From the NCBI GenBank assembly GCA_944548615.1, contig OX155972.1, positions 7,287,294 through 7,351,293 of the forward strand: a DNA stretch of 64,000 bases. Direction: 5' to 3'. Positions 11,901 to 23,130 of this stretch are shown here, in pieces; positions within the stretch are counted from its first letter, which is position 1; each line of letters starts with the position of its first letter. The DNA is from Micropterix aruncella. Lineage: Eukaryota > Arthropoda > Insecta > Lepidoptera > Micropterigidae. The translations under genes and the position numbers were made by a program. Below the pieces are notes generated by a model. That model searched no databases and was not told the DNA's origin. It saw only the letters and a list, made by a program, of their open reading frames with translations.

Positions 11901-13134
11901 GTACTTGCGAGAGCTTGCTCCAATAGAGTTTTGTTTTTCAGAATTTAGATAACTTTTACAAGGGAAAAAATCAACTTGGAAGAGTCGGTGGAAACGCCTT
12001 TAAAGTTCTTATTGGTTCCTGTCCACGAGAGTTTTAGAGCAGAGGAATTAAGTAACTACCATTAAAGTGAGAAATATGCATAGACAGTAGGGCTCAATAT
12101 TTCAATTAATTAAAAATATATTTTTCATACAAAAATTTTAGCCTTAAATTTCCTTCATAAAACAGCAACTTTATAGGTAAGGACACAATATTATGTAAAT
12201 ATGGCTCTTATACTCCCTTTTTCAAAAACTAACTTAAATATAGCTAGTATACTCCCATGCATTTAAAAACTATAAATGCTACGCCATGCATTTAAAAACT
12301 AACGGTACAAATATAGTACCAAATAAAATAACCAGACAATAAGGCTCTCTTTTTTAAGTCATTTAAATGGGCACAATATTTTAAAAGTCATGGCCCTCAA
12401 ATTCGGCCAGATCATAGAAAGGGTGGCCTCTCAGCATCTCCTTGATTTTTTTTTTTTAATTTTACGTCCTCCAACTATTTAACCCAGTTATTTAAGTATG
12501 GAGTAGATTATAGAATTTAATGCTAAGGTATACCTAGATTTTCTGTACGTTTGCCAGCCGCATTCGGCGTACGCAAAAAAGAGCTCCCTAGGTTATGGTG
12601 CGAGCGAATGTCCGCGTTAATTCCAGTTTCTGCAAGGTGCTGTCTAACATACATTAAACACTGGTATATGAACGCCGAATACATAGACATTACCCTTGCC
12701 TTACTGAAAAATTCTTTGCATGAGGTCCTGTTTGTTACCTGATACATGCTGAGCAGTGCTCTCTTTTGCAAAAGATTTTTTATCTACTAGTTGCGGCATT
12801 TTTCCAAAATAGTATACCATAAGTCAATTAGTTAAATATGCAAAAGGAATCATTAAGTTAAAATATGCATAATATACTGATTTAGCTGCCACAGAACCAC
12901 AAAGACTTCTGGTTTTTTAAAATAGAGTAAATCGAAGTACCTAACTTACTATTACTATTGTCAATCTAAAACTATATACTTTCTGCGATGCCAATTTCAA
13001 AATAGTAGCGTTATTCTTTTAAATAATCAACATTGAAATGTCTTAAGACACTGGGTTACAGTCCTGTAGCAGCGTGAAGATGTACGAGTGTGTAGAAAAC
13101 AATAGGAACCAAAGAGACTCACGATGAACTTCAT
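8990..13134 (-). CDS. Secreted cuticle-type protein with VPYPVEK-like repeats (two exons)
   Basis: The gene encodes a predicted 245-residue secreted structural protein of the hydrophobic-repeat cuticular type. Exon 1 (13134-13123) codes only MKFI and ends at a GTGAGT donor. Exon 2 (9715-8990) follows the acceptor TTTTAG. The join gives MKFILCFFGSALVASSSA, a clear signal peptide, which is why this start was chosen over any in-frame codon in exon 2. Residues 19-120 are rich in G, Y, Q and S (GYGQGYGQG, GYGGGGSGSGG). Residues 121-240 alternate V/P/I with K/H (VPYPVYKNVPYPVEKHVPY) and end GGHGGWH. No chitin-binding R&R motif is seen. The 3.4-kb intron (9716-13122) holds LINE debris. An upstream TATA box and initiator fit this start. 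Stage and tissue of expression cannot be read. Confidence 0.85.
9842..12520. other. Interior of the cuticle-type gene intron
   Basis: AT-rich intron sequence with T-tracts (10184-10218). No nested gene was recognised. Short duplicated words such as CCATGCATTTAAAAACTA (12255-12302) occur. Confidence 0.4.
10506..10586. repeat. Two tandem copies of a 41-bp unit
   Basis: The unit starting GAAATCATATACATGTATAC occurs at 10506 and again at 10547 almost unchanged, inside the intron. Confidence 0.75.
12523..12771 (-). pseudogene. LINE reverse transcriptase C-terminal fragment
   Basis: The frame MQKRALLSMYQVTNRTSCKE, then SMYSAFIYQCLMYVRQHL, is the usual tail after the palm of insect LINE reverse transcriptases. 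It lies in the intron of the cuticle-type gene, in the same orientation, with no domain beside it. Confidence 0.65.
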
Positions 13135-13245
13135 TTTCTCAAAGCCCAATACGCTACAACACTGTTTAACTTTCGATCCGGTGCTTTTTCACTCTTTGAC
13201 ACTCTCTGCAAAGGTAGAGACTACTATTCTCTGATGAAACACTGA

Positions 13246-13281
13246 GAATGACTACCATTTGAGAGCGTCGGCCATTTTATA
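13246..13281 (-). promoter_or_regulatory. TATA box and initiator of the cuticle-type gene
   Basis: On the minus strand TATAAAA lies at 13281-13275. The initiator TCATTC lies at 13251-13246, with its A at 13249, placing TATA at about -32. This is standard arthropod core promoter spacing. It gives a 5' leader of about 115 nt before the ATG at 13134. Confidence 0.75.
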
Positions 13282-13289
13282 GAATGGCC

Positions 13290-14355
13290 GTTTACTTTTC
13301 TCGTCCGAACATTCACTCTGAGCGACTTTTGTTACGACTTATTGTCTGTAGTAAAAGGAGAAAGAAACGGTCTGTCGTTGTTATTGAAATGTTAAATTAA
13401 ATAAAAAAGTCGGGACATATTTTTGTTGTTACAGTTTTGCATTATCTTTCGAGAGAAAGGTGATTTATAGAATATGCACACATAATTACAATTACATTAA
13501 CAAATGTAACTCCCTAGATTGTACCCACGGCTTCGCTAGCTTTGATGTTAAATTTATAATACATAGATATACAATAGTCAATAGACAATAGTATTTTATT
13601 CGTCCAAAATTGCAAATCAAGTTGGATATATTATAATATTAAATGTTTAAAATACAAATAATCAAAATATGAATGAAAAAAATATTTTAAAAAATATTCC
13701 AAAGGAATTTTGTTTGACTGATTTTAACCACGATCTTTTTACCTCTTGCCATGACCAAATGATGACTGCATGACAAATTTCAGTTCAATCGAATGGAGCG
13801 TTTGGGCGCCATCGAGGAGGATAAACACACACACACACAGAAGTGCGTTCTTAACACTTTTCCTCTACCGGAAAAGTTTACACCTAAAAATAATATGTTA
13901 CTATCAACTAACTTTTATTTGCAAGATTTAAATAATAGAAAATAAAATATTAGTAATATTCCATAATACTACTGGATATTTTTATTTAAAAATATATCCA
14001 TAGTTGTAGGTAATTGTCCTAATTAGTGAAATTGCTTCATTAATTATTCGTTTAATTACTATTCTCCATCTTAATTATTCTAATTTCTGCAGGTGTTAGT
14101 TCCTCCTATAATCTGTTTGATAATGACTTACAATTATATCTTACCGCTAAGTCGAACGATCTTACATAGAGTATTTTTTAAATTAATTGAATCTGAACTA
14201 CATATTATAACACAGATGATTATGAACCACTTTTATTAGAGTTTATCTGTAAAATGTTTTTTGTTCAATAAAAGCTTTTATTAATACATTCGAGAACAAT
14301 AAATCCGGATCACTAACATAACCTTCATGTGTTATTTATTAATAAATATAATAGG
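13290..14355. other. Intergenic, no gene recognised
   Basis: AT-rich sequence. The block 13500-13850 (ACGGCTTCGCTAGC, TGACAAATTTCAGTTCAATC, a short (AC)n) has the look of decayed transposon sequence, but no ends were found. Confidence 0.4.
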
Positions 14356-14406
14356 CATACACACACACACACATTCACACACACGCACGCACGCACACAC
14401 ACACAA
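14356..14406. repeat. (CA)n microsatellite with GCAC variants
   Basis: An interrupted CA tract directly abuts the left end of R650 copy B1. A second CA tract (15538-15566) abuts its right break. Confidence 0.9.
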
Positions 14407-15534
14407 CTTGAGTTGTCGACTACAACGGGCGAGCCCCTCACCACAGGAAGTTTTAACGATTAGTCGTTCTATCGACCTGCAGTGAGCGTAGAAGACTTTG
14501 GACAAAACAATCCAGCGTCTAGCTACGCCACAACCCGTAAGAGACCAACGCCTTACCGCGAGATAGCCAGGAATGCTACCTGGCGGGCGACACTCGCGCC
14601 CTTACTACCAATTGTGACCAGATTTCTGCGGTCTCTCGATTGGTTCCGAATTCGAGGTCGCTTGCGCGATCCTCTCCCTTACGAGGCGGTGAAACGGTGA
14701 ATGCCAAATCTTTGGCGTCCTTTGCCCGCCTGTAACCCGGGATCGGATGGCCAATGGTCATTTCAAGAGCAGTCGCCGTAAGGTACGCAACCACCCCCGC
14801 TCTATAGGAAACAATACAGCTTCCAGACTCCCCCGACTGTTAGTCGGAGTTTGGGAGCTAATGGGCCCATGATGAGGTGGCCACGATGACCCATGTGTTC
14901 AGGGTCGGTCACACTCACGGGTCAACACCCATCCGATGGCCTCCACGCATGGGGTGCGAGCCTGGGTAGGACACTGGGTCAACCAGTCTCCCCTGGGAAT
15001 CAAACCTCTGGCGCTCCTGGACGGTCTGCGCACCGAGCGGCGCAACCCAATCGACTGTGTTCTCCGACTAATAATCGGGGGAGTATGGGAACTGCATTGT
15101 TTCCTTTAGAGCGGGGGTGGTTGTCTACCTTACGGCGACTGCTCTTGAAATGACCATTGGCCATCCGATCCCGGTTCAGAGTCGGGCAAAGGACGCCTTG
15201 GTCCGCGATAGATTCGGTGCACTCCGTTTCACCGCTTCGTAAGGGAGAGGACCGCGCAAGCGACCTCGAACTCGGAACCAATCGAGAGACCGGAGAAATC
15301 TGGTCACAATTGGAAGTGAGGGCGCGAGTATCTCGAGCCCGCCGGGTTTATTCCTGGCTAACTCGCGGTAAGGCGTTGGACTCTCACGGGTTGTGACGTA
15401 GCTGGACGTAGAATTGTACTGTCCAAAGTCTTCTACGTTCACTGCAGGGCGACAGAACGACTAATCGTTAAAACGTCCTGTGGTGACGGGCTCGCCCGTT
15501 GTAGTCGACATCGCAAGATGTTAGTCGGAGTGCA

Positions 15535-15537
<3 letters not shown>
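14407..15537 (+). mobile_element. R650 composite: copy B1 carrying inverted copy B2
   Basis: B1 (+ strand) starts CTTGAGTTGTCGACTACAAC and runs to 14850. An inverted complete copy, B2, then follows, and B1 resumes for about 19 bp before ending in (CA)n. B2 is bounded by TGTTAGTCGGAGT on both sides (14838-14850, 15519-15531). The same arrangement at the same internal position occurs at 50667-52012. Confidence 0.85.
14851..15518 (-). mobile_element. R650 copy B2, full length, inverted in B1
   Basis: Read on the minus strand it runs from CTTGCGATGTCGACTACAAC to GGGCCCATTAGCTCCCAA, 668 bp. It shares private features with C2, such as ATCTCGAGCCCGCCGGGTTT in plus-strand reading where other copies have GTGTCGCCCGCCAGGTAAC-like sequence. 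Confidence 0.85.

Positions 15538-15566
<29 letters not shown>
15538..15566. repeat. (CA)n microsatellite
   Basis: A pure CA tract follows the truncated right part of R650 copy B1. Confidence 0.9.
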
Positions 15567-16082
15567 AATCTTTTTACATTGGCGCTTCCGCATGCTCCCT
15601 TAAATATCAAGCGATGGCCAAAATCTACTATTATATAATATTACTCAACATTTACAGTGCTCACTCCCAGTCGAACTATTTGTTAATGTACCACTTAATG
15701 TAATAAATCATGGATCACCGTAAATTTAGCGATTTGGACACAGTAGGGAGAGAACAACCCCAAGCGAATGGCCTGCGATAGCGAATATAGCCTGGCGATT
15801 TCATTGCTTAATTAACCGAATTTACTGATAATTGTGGTCACACATTCCCGGACTACAGTGAAAATCAACACTATTAACTATTTTGATAGTACGTTAAAGA
15901 TGGTTACCAACCTAAATATTGTATCACATAATTAACAGCTATAATTACAAATGCTATACGAATAATTAGATAAAGGTCTAACGTTGAATGAGATTAAAGT
16001 TTTATTTAATAATCTCTCATAAAGGGCGTTAAATAAATGTGCCAATGACTTCCAAACTCTTTGAAACTATATAGAAATAAAT
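15567..16082. other. Intergenic, no gene recognised
   Basis: Nothing recognised beyond AT-rich unique-looking sequence. Confidence 0.4.
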
Positions 16083-16095
16083 ACTGCCAGGCACA

Positions 16096-16842
16096 TGATG
16101 GCGGTGTCGACTACAACGGGCGAACCCGTCACCCCAGGATATAACGATATAGATCGTTCTTTCAGCCGTGGGATGATCGTAGAAGACTTGGGGACAAGAC
16201 AATCTACTGTCTAGTTCACCAGAAACACGTTAGAGAACAAAGACTTACGGCGAGGCACCGGGAAAGGTACACAACGGGCAGCCTCACCCCTAACTACCAG
16301 TTTTGGCAGGATATCTCCGTATGGAATTAACCTTCAGGATACCTCCGTCCTCCCGACTGGTTACGGGTCCGAAGTCGCTTACGCAACCTCTACCTGTTAT
16401 ATTACAGCGGTAATTCAGTTTGAATTTATCGCGGACCTGGGCGTTCTTTGCCAGTAGTGCCATGCGGGATCGAATGGCCCAAGGTCATTTCAAGAGTGGC
16501 ATGACAACAGGTGAACATCCACCCCCGCTGCTTAGGAAACAGTGTATTTCTATAGTCTCCAAACCCCTTCAGCAATTAGTCAGAATGCACAGCCGATTGG
16601 GTTCGCCGACCGGTGCGCAAACCGTCCAGTGGCGCCGGGATGCAATCCCGCCGGGAGAAACCGGTACACCAGCTCTGAGGTCTGAGACAAGGGAGTCCTA
16701 CCCGGGGTAGCCTTCCAGTCGAGGAGGCTTATGCATAGGAGCTGAATTGTGAGTTGAGCCGATCCGAGAACAAAATGGATCTTGTGGCCCAAGCTGCACG
16801 AAGCCGTTCACCACCAAATCGTTCACCACCAAACCTTTCATC
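16096..16842 (+). mobile_element. R650 copy L, divergent subfamily, perfect 13-bp target duplication
   Basis: ACTGCCAGGCACA flanks the element at 16083-16095 and 16843-16855. It begins TGATGGCGGTGTCGACTACA and retains the ACGGGCGAACCCGT hairpin and the AACGAT(ATAG)ATCGTT hairpin. The right end carries repeats of GTTCACCACCAAA. At 747 bp it is the longest copy and resembles N2. Confidence 0.85.
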
Positions 16843-16929
16843 ACTGCCAGGCACAGCTACTACATTTGTTATTATGTTCTAAAAACAAAAACTGGATTTC
16901 TTTTGTTTTGAGAGAGATTTCCTTTTGTC

Positions 16930-17325
16930 GAATTGTGTTTGCGAAAATGGAAAAAAAGAAAGAGCGCGGTAATGAGATACCTTTGCTCGATTTTATTTTT
17001 GTAAGGAAGGAATATTTCAAGAATTACGGGATGCATTAAGAGTTGATGTTATTATACGGCTGCACGGTGCTGTGCAACAGTAGAATAAAATTAACCCCTA
17101 ATGCATATCTAGTCTGAGTTTAGGCGCGGAAGAACTTTAACTAACGATGAGCCTCGCTCGGTTCGCCCTAAGATGGCAGTCACTAAAGAAATTGTGAAAA
17201 CTGGAAACAAATGAATTGGCAAATCGTCGTGTCATGGTGGTTTGTTTTATTGCTGAAGAAGTGGAGATTCCGATAGCTACAGCACATAACATTTTACATG
17301 ACTGCTTCCATTGCAAGATCAAATA
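16930..17325 (+). pseudogene. mariner-type transposase N-terminal fragment
   Basis: Around 17125-17320 the frames read GRTLTNDEPRS, RPKMAVTKEIVKT and ELANRRVMVVCFIAEEVEIP followed by TAHNILHDCF. These match the helix-turn-helix and linker of mariner transposases (DEPRSGRPxxA...ENRRVxxREIAExxxIS...VHxILHE). There are frame changes and no catalytic domain. The upstream MEKKKERGNE frame (16948) may be a degenerate start. Confidence 0.6.
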
Positions 17326-17334
17326 GAGTGACCC

Positions 17335-17853
17335 TGCAATAGATTAAGGGGCACTGCGACTCACTGGGCAACGACGCGGCAGACGAACTAGCCAAAAGGT
17401 GATCAAAGGAAATAGTATATGGACCGAAACCCTTGATGCCCATACCTTAGGCCCAAATAAAAACATGGCTACGCAGGAACACCGACGAAACCCACCTTAA
17501 AGAATGGAAAAAAACGCAGGATGCAGGCAAATAAAGAACACGGTTCCGGAAGCGCCTAAAAAACTTGCCCGCAACCTCACCAGATTAAAGAGGGACAAAA
17601 TCCGTAAATTTATAGGTACTATGACAGGCCACTGTCCCTCAAACAAACACCTGTTTACCATAGGTGTGACAGACAGCCCTCTATGCAGAGGATGCATGGA
17701 GGAAGAAGAAACGCCACAGCATGTGTTCATGGAATGCAGGATCGTGGCAGAGCAACGGGCAAGAATACTACAATCTCCAGTATCTTTCCCGAAGGCCTGT
17801 AGCAACCTAAACAGGCTGCTAACCTTCTGGGACAGCCTGGGTTGGCTGGAGTA
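17335..17853 (+). pseudogene. RNase H and C-terminal end of a non-LTR retrotransposon
   Basis: The frame opens with KGHCDSLGNDAADELAKR, the last motif of a LINE-type RNase H. It continues past a stop into a 116-residue stretch with LTRLKRDKIRKFIGTMTGHC and a C-x2-C-x8-H-x4-C knuckle (CRGCMEEEETPQHVFMEC). These ends are typical of R1/Jockey/I-group elements. The 5' part is missing and there are stops. Confidence 0.75.
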
Positions 17854-18084
17854 ACATAAATAGAAACATGAGCCACGCACAACGGCCCGATCAAGAGGCC
17901 AAGTGCGGGAAATAGCCCAGGAAAACTAACTAACTATGACTGCTTAGGTATGAAAAAGTTATTCGCACAAATTAGCCTCTCAGTGGCTCGTGTAAACAAG
18001 GGTCTGACAGTACCCTCCAAACCTCCAATACAATTTGCCGCCTTAAAGGCGGTAAACATTCTACTACAAAACATTTCTCACCAA

Positions 18085-18703
18085 CTAGAGTTGTAAACTA
18101 CAATGGGCGAACCTGTCACCTCAGGAAGTTTCCCCGTGAAGTGAACGCAGAAGACTTAAGACAAAACAGTCCACCGTCAAGCTCCGCCACATGCCCGTAA
18201 GAGGCCAACACATAATCCGCGAGATAAACAGGTATGTTACCCAGCGAGCTTACTTTCACGCCCTTACTTCCAGTTGCGACCAGATTACTCCGGTCACTCG
18301 AATGGTTACGAGCTCCAGGTCGCTTGCGTGGCCCTCTCCCTTACGAAGCGGTGAAACGGTGTAAACCGAATCTATGGCGGACCACGGCAACCTTTGCCCG
18401 GCTGTTCACCCGGAATCGGGTAGCCGATGGTCGTTTCAAGAGCAGTCGCCGTAAGGTCAGCAACCACCCCCGCTCTATAGGTAACAGTACTGCTTGCAGA
18501 CTCCCCCGACTGTTAATAAGAATGCACAATCGATTGGCTAACGCCGCACGGTGCTCAAACCGTACAGGAGCGCCAGAAGGTTAGTCCTAAGGCAAACTAG
18601 CCCTAGAGGCTGCCGGATGGGTGTTGACCCGTGAGTGTGACCAACCCTGAACAACATCTGTCTTCGTGGCCAACTCAGCAAGGGCCCATTAACTTGCAAC
18701 AAC
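18085..18703 (+). mobile_element. R650 copy D, perfect 13-bp target duplication
   Basis: CATTTCTCACCAA flanks it at 18072-18084 and 18704-18716. It starts CTAGAGTTGTAAACTACAAT and ends GGGCCCATTAACTTGCAACAAC. It is 619 bp, with a small deletion after the second hairpin. Confidence 0.85.
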
Positions 18704-18716
18704 CATTTCTCACCAA

Positions 18717-19017
18717 TCGAAAACTCTTCCGATTGGATTCTGGAGGTCGATTCGGTTTCTAAGCAGTATCAACTCAAGGAAAGTCTCGGATGCACGGCAC
18801 ACCGTCTAGATATAACTCTTTACTTCCTATCTCGGAAGATGGCCCTTATTGTAGAATTAACTGTTCCATGGGAATCATACATCCCAAAACCCACGAGTTA
18901 AAATGAATAACCCAGACAAATTAAACTGTTGATTTGAATTAATTCAGACGTCAAAGCTGGAAATGATTTTATTACACCATGGGCATTACAAATAGGAGTA
19001 GTATTAGTTGAGGACGG
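18717..19017. other. Short unassigned stretch
   Basis: A frame near 18835-18900 reading VELTVPWESYIPKTHELK resembles a motif found downstream of some LINE reverse transcriptases, so this may be retroelement debris. Confidence 0.3.
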
Positions 19018-19275
19018 TTTGTCATTGAAGCGTTAATAGCTATGGCCAAAAAAAACGCGAAATTTTGACTATTTTTTCGATTTCTCCCTTATAAATTTTG
19101 AACGCTTTGGTTGCTATCTATAAAAATATAGATATAAATTGTAGAACATAAAATTATGCATCGCAGGATCTTTATATTAGACACTACTTTCGGTTCAGCC
19201 ATATGGTCATAATCGACAGTCAAAAATAGGCAAATTTTACCATTTTGGCTCAAACGTGTTCTACGGTCGATCTGT
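19018..19275 (+). repeat. Dispersed repeat P2, copy 1
   Basis: The order GACGGTTTGTCATTGAAGCG, AACGCGAAATTTTGAC and GGCAAATTTTACCATTTTGG is found again at 32409-33340 and inverted at 33362-34445. No coding capacity. Confidence 0.6.
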
Positions 19276-20149
19276 TTATATGTTTGTATTTAAGTATATG
19301 TATCTATATATGTGTATATGTATGTGTATGAGTACATACGTCAGTTATGCTGCTCTACTAAAGTCTGAAAATCGTATGCCCAGATACAGGCTATATTCGG
19401 CCTAGTTAAGCATGCGCTGAGCATGGTCATGTGAATGTGGGTCGTCGTTTACTTCGCACCATTACTTAGTATGACCAATTTATGAATTCTGCATGTTAGG
19501 TATGTTTAAAATAAATAAATAAATAAAAAAAAATAAAAACATTAACAGCTGTTTGGATAGCTGAATAAATAGGCAAGTTTTATTTCATTAAGATGGATTT
19601 AAAATGTGTAATCAAAGGAATATAAGACAGATTTTGTACTGCTCAGAAAGGCTGTGTGTAAACCTTCGTTATTAAAATGGACAAATTTTGCATGCCTTTT
19701 TTACTAAGCACGGACAAGTCATGATTAGCCTTTTGGAATTTTAAATGATGCTATAGCTGTAGAAAGTTTGCGTAACGAAACTGGATTTATAATGCAAAGT
19801 GTTAACTTTACGTTACTCAGTTAGCTTCCTTCTTAAATTAGCTGGCGTTAAATATTAAGGAAACAATACCAAATATACCATATACATCTCATTCTGCGTG
19901 AGACTTCTCATGCAGACTCACTCAGGCTGTGCATTCTCCTGCAAATGCTTACATTGCGAATCAAGCGAATGTAGCGCTTATCGACTCAAAAAAATCGATA
20001 GACTTTGTTCAGTCGCCCAAGTTTCTAAAGAGTAGAATGCCTCTCCATGGAAATGTCACAAGCCAATAGGATAATTAATCTAGACAATCAAAACCTTTGC
20101 GTTTTGGTAAATGATATATAAGAATTTGTCGACAACGTTTATCCTGTAA
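19276..20149. other. Intergenic with short simple repeats
   Basis: It contains TATG/TGTA simple sequence (19275-19335) and an (AAAT)n run at 19511-19545 that may mark a retroposon tail. No gene recognised. Confidence 0.4.
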
Positions 20150-20889
20150 TCTATACTAATATTATAAAGAGGTAATGTTTGTGAGGTTGTAGGAAGTAAT
20201 CTCTGGATCTATTAAACCGATTTTTTAAATTCTTTTACCAATAGAAAGCCACATTATTTGTGAGTGTCATAGGCTATATATTAATCCGAAAAATGATAAG
20301 ACTTTTTGGTGGTAGTCGGATTTGCAAAGTAAGTCGGAGAAAAAACGGTCGAACGAAAACGTTTCTAATTATCGCTGCCTTAACGATAAGAGATATAGGA
20401 TTAAGTTCTAACGAAAAGTTGTATAGCTTGGTTAATGCCTACAAAAAAATCAGCGACAGCGTATGTCTAAATTTTATATTTAAGTCACAGAAAGTAGTTT
20501 TTTATATTAAAAAAATAATATAATTCGTTAGGTCATGTTTATTGGTCATATTATCAACAATTATGAATTCATATCAAAATAAGTAAATTTATCGTCTCAA
20601 GTTAAAACAAAAGACTTTTTCCTTTTACTGCATATCATTTCCCTTTTACTGCATAAATGGCTAAAGAGATGACACTCACAAATAACACACTCACAAGAAG
20701 ACACTCACAAATAACGGTGATATAGTCAAATTGGCATGCAAATACATACATACATATGCAGTAAAAATATAACCCATCCGTGGCAGTCAGGAAATAAATC
20801 ATAGCACCCAGTTCTAACCGAACCAAACTCATAATTTCATCAGAAGTAAAAAGTTTTACCGCCCAACGAAATGGGCACGGCTCAGCTAG
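20150..20889 (+). mobile_element. Non-autonomous Helitron, copy 1
   Basis: It begins TCTATACTAATATTATAAAG after an A and ends CTAG before a T, the standard Helitron insertion between A and T without duplication. The GCCCA/TGGGC hairpin with a 6-nt loop lies 9 nt before the terminal CTAG. Copy 2 (29804-30660, inverted) matches along most of the length, for example ACCAATAGAAAGCCAC. No long frame. Confidence 0.85.
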
Positions 20890-22188
20890 TTATAGTTCGG
20901 TCAACTAATATAAGTTATAGGACTATACCTTAGTTCAAGGAGAGTGCTATTTTGTCACCTACTAACAATCTAGCAGTTAAGGTAAATGACTTAATTCTTT
21001 CGAATCTTAATACACCAACGCAAACATACTACTCTGTAGACACTGTGCTGGACCTGAAGGGACTGTAGATTTCCCAACAGAATTTCTCAACTCCTTGCAG
21101 CCCTCTGGATTGCCCACACATAAATTGGTTTTAAAAGTTTCATAGGGTTTCCTATTATTTTATTACGCAACCATCCACCCGAATTGCATTTTTGCACGTT
21201 TGCAGATCGTTTAAATTTTTATACCTTGACAATCTTTACACACTTTCAAAATACAGTGCATAATACTTACCGGATGTGAAATATTGTTAATTCCCCGGAT
21301 TCCAATTATACCAACGGATTTACCTTTCCATAGGATCGTATACAGTAAAGACTAATTTAAAAAACGGTGTCACAGGTGGCTTCTGAATGAAGGTCGGGAT
21401 ATTAGCCACCAAATATTTGACATTCTTATGTAATTTAATTTAAATAAATTGAATTACTATTATTATTATTTTGTTAAATCGCTGTTCTTGTGTTTTTGTT
21501 CTTTTTTAAATTGAATTATATCGAAATATATATTTTAACTTGTAATATGGACATTTTATATACAATTGTATCCTCGGACTATTTAAATTTGATTCTTTAA
21601 CTATTTATTGCAATATCATTTTTCCATTTATTTCGATTCAATATTATAATTATTATTGATATTTTTTTTGGATTTATTACGACATTATATTATTATTATT
21701 CAATTTGATTATTTCACCATTTATTGAATGTTATTTTTCAAGCACACAACAGCTACAGTTACATCACACTACACTACACTACAGTTACCTCACACTACAC
21801 CCAAATTACAATGTTTATTATTATTAGTTAAATTTTAATATTATTTGATATCTAGCATATTTTTAAAATTAAGTATTCTAAAGTACGCCCAAGCCACTGT
21901 CTACTGCGGTGCTTTTTATTTTGCTGTTATTTACATTTAAGCCTCTAATGTTAAACTTACAATGTACTGCCATGAAAAATGTGCTTTTATTTAATAAATA
22001 AATAAATAAATAAAATAAAAATTTAAACGACTGCAATTTCCCATAAAATGGTCATTTTCAATGGCAATCAATACCTCAATCATAAGTTCAAACTCACAAC
22101 TTTGCCGGTTTAGGTCTGAGTATTGAGTGTATTTCCCATGGACATCTACATATATTAAGCTCTTCCGCGCGTCACTGCTAAATAAAAT
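20890..22188. other. AT-rich region with a LINE-like 3' tail
   Basis: The block 21440-22020 is T/A-rich and ends in GTGCTTTTATTT followed by (AATA)n, typical of a LINE 3' end. No coding part is attached. A CTACA simple repeat lies near 21755-21800. Confidence 0.4.
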
Positions 22189-22374
22189 TTGTTCATATTT
22201 TGTAATGAAAATTTAGCTGTAAACATTCCGATGTCTGAATTCCGAAGACTAAAAGCTGCAAACCACTGTTTAAAAAAGTTGATATCCATATATATCCTGG
22301 AAATCTGCAAATTTGTCAGGAAATACGAGCAGTATGTCAACATAAATAATGTAGAACATGACTGCAACAAATAG
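22189..22374 (+). pseudogene. LINE C-terminal fragment
   Basis: The frame reads CLKKLISIYILEICKFVRKY followed by EQYVNINNVEHD. This resembles the LxxLKILTLxxLYIxExxxFVRK tail of LINE reverse transcriptases. No other domain is present. Confidence 0.5.
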
Positions 22375-22530
22375 AGTGGCTTCCCATTAGACGATTTTCA
22401 TTTTAAGTCAGTTACCTATTTTTACAGAATTTAAACAAATGAAACCGATTTATAATTTTAGAATTACCGAATTGCTTTTCTATTAAATAGCACAATAAAG
22501 GTCAGTTAAGGAAAGAAAAACCATTTATGA

Positions 22531-22531
<1 letters not shown>

Positions 22532-22607
<76 letters not shown>
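22532..22607. repeat. (AT)n microsatellite
   Basis: About 38 uninterrupted AT dinucleotides. Confidence 0.95.
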
Positions 22608-22610
<3 letters not shown>

Positions 22611-22814
22611 AATAGGAAAACATAACAACGACTATAAACCCTAATAATTAATTTACGCTGAATTATTATAAGCAATGATAAATTGGACATATTACTGAGG
22701 ATACAAAAGGCATTTTATGTTGACGCTATTTTCAAAGCTTTCGTAAACATTTGTACAACTAATATTTACCACAGTAAGTAATCATTTTGTATCGTAAGAG
22801 TGGATTCCGTTAAA

Positions 22815-23130
22815 TAGGGGCCGTGGTGAGGGAGTGGATGCGGAGTGTCACCCCGCTTAGCTGGCAAATTGGTTTAGGCGGTCGGCTGTGGGTCGATAGT
22901 CGGCGGAATGATTGAAAAGTGGTTCGGCGATGGGGTTAAGTGTCTCGTCCGCTCAAGTGGCTGTCCGAGCGGCTGCCCACTGTGCGACGTTGGCTCCGAG
23001 CCAATAAAGCCCTACCCACACAACGCTAACTCACTTACCAACACTGTTCACACTGATTTCATACGATACAGACAGAAACCCACTGAGCAAGCATTCTACG
23101 ATATGGATGAATAGGCGAATTGCGTGGTAG
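22815..23130. other. GC-richer unclassified block
   Basis: This stretch is visibly richer in G and C than its surroundings and has words such as GGTTTAGGCGGTCGGCTGTG. Weakly similar words occur inverted at 36690-36830. It may be an unclassified repeat; no coding evidence. Sequence from 23131 to 23770 is unassigned. Confidence 0.3.

Noticed and set aside
14893..15442. Recurrent 60-146 codon open frames in R650 copies (for example LGRTLGQPVSPGNQ, RFLRSLDWFRVRGRL)
   Set aside because: They appear on both strands and in several frames because the element is GC-rich. The frames are not kept by all copies, and indels between copies are not multiples of three.
15534..15566. CA repeats near R650 as a CRISPR-like array
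   Set aside because: Ordinary microsatellite in a eukaryote; no spacers.
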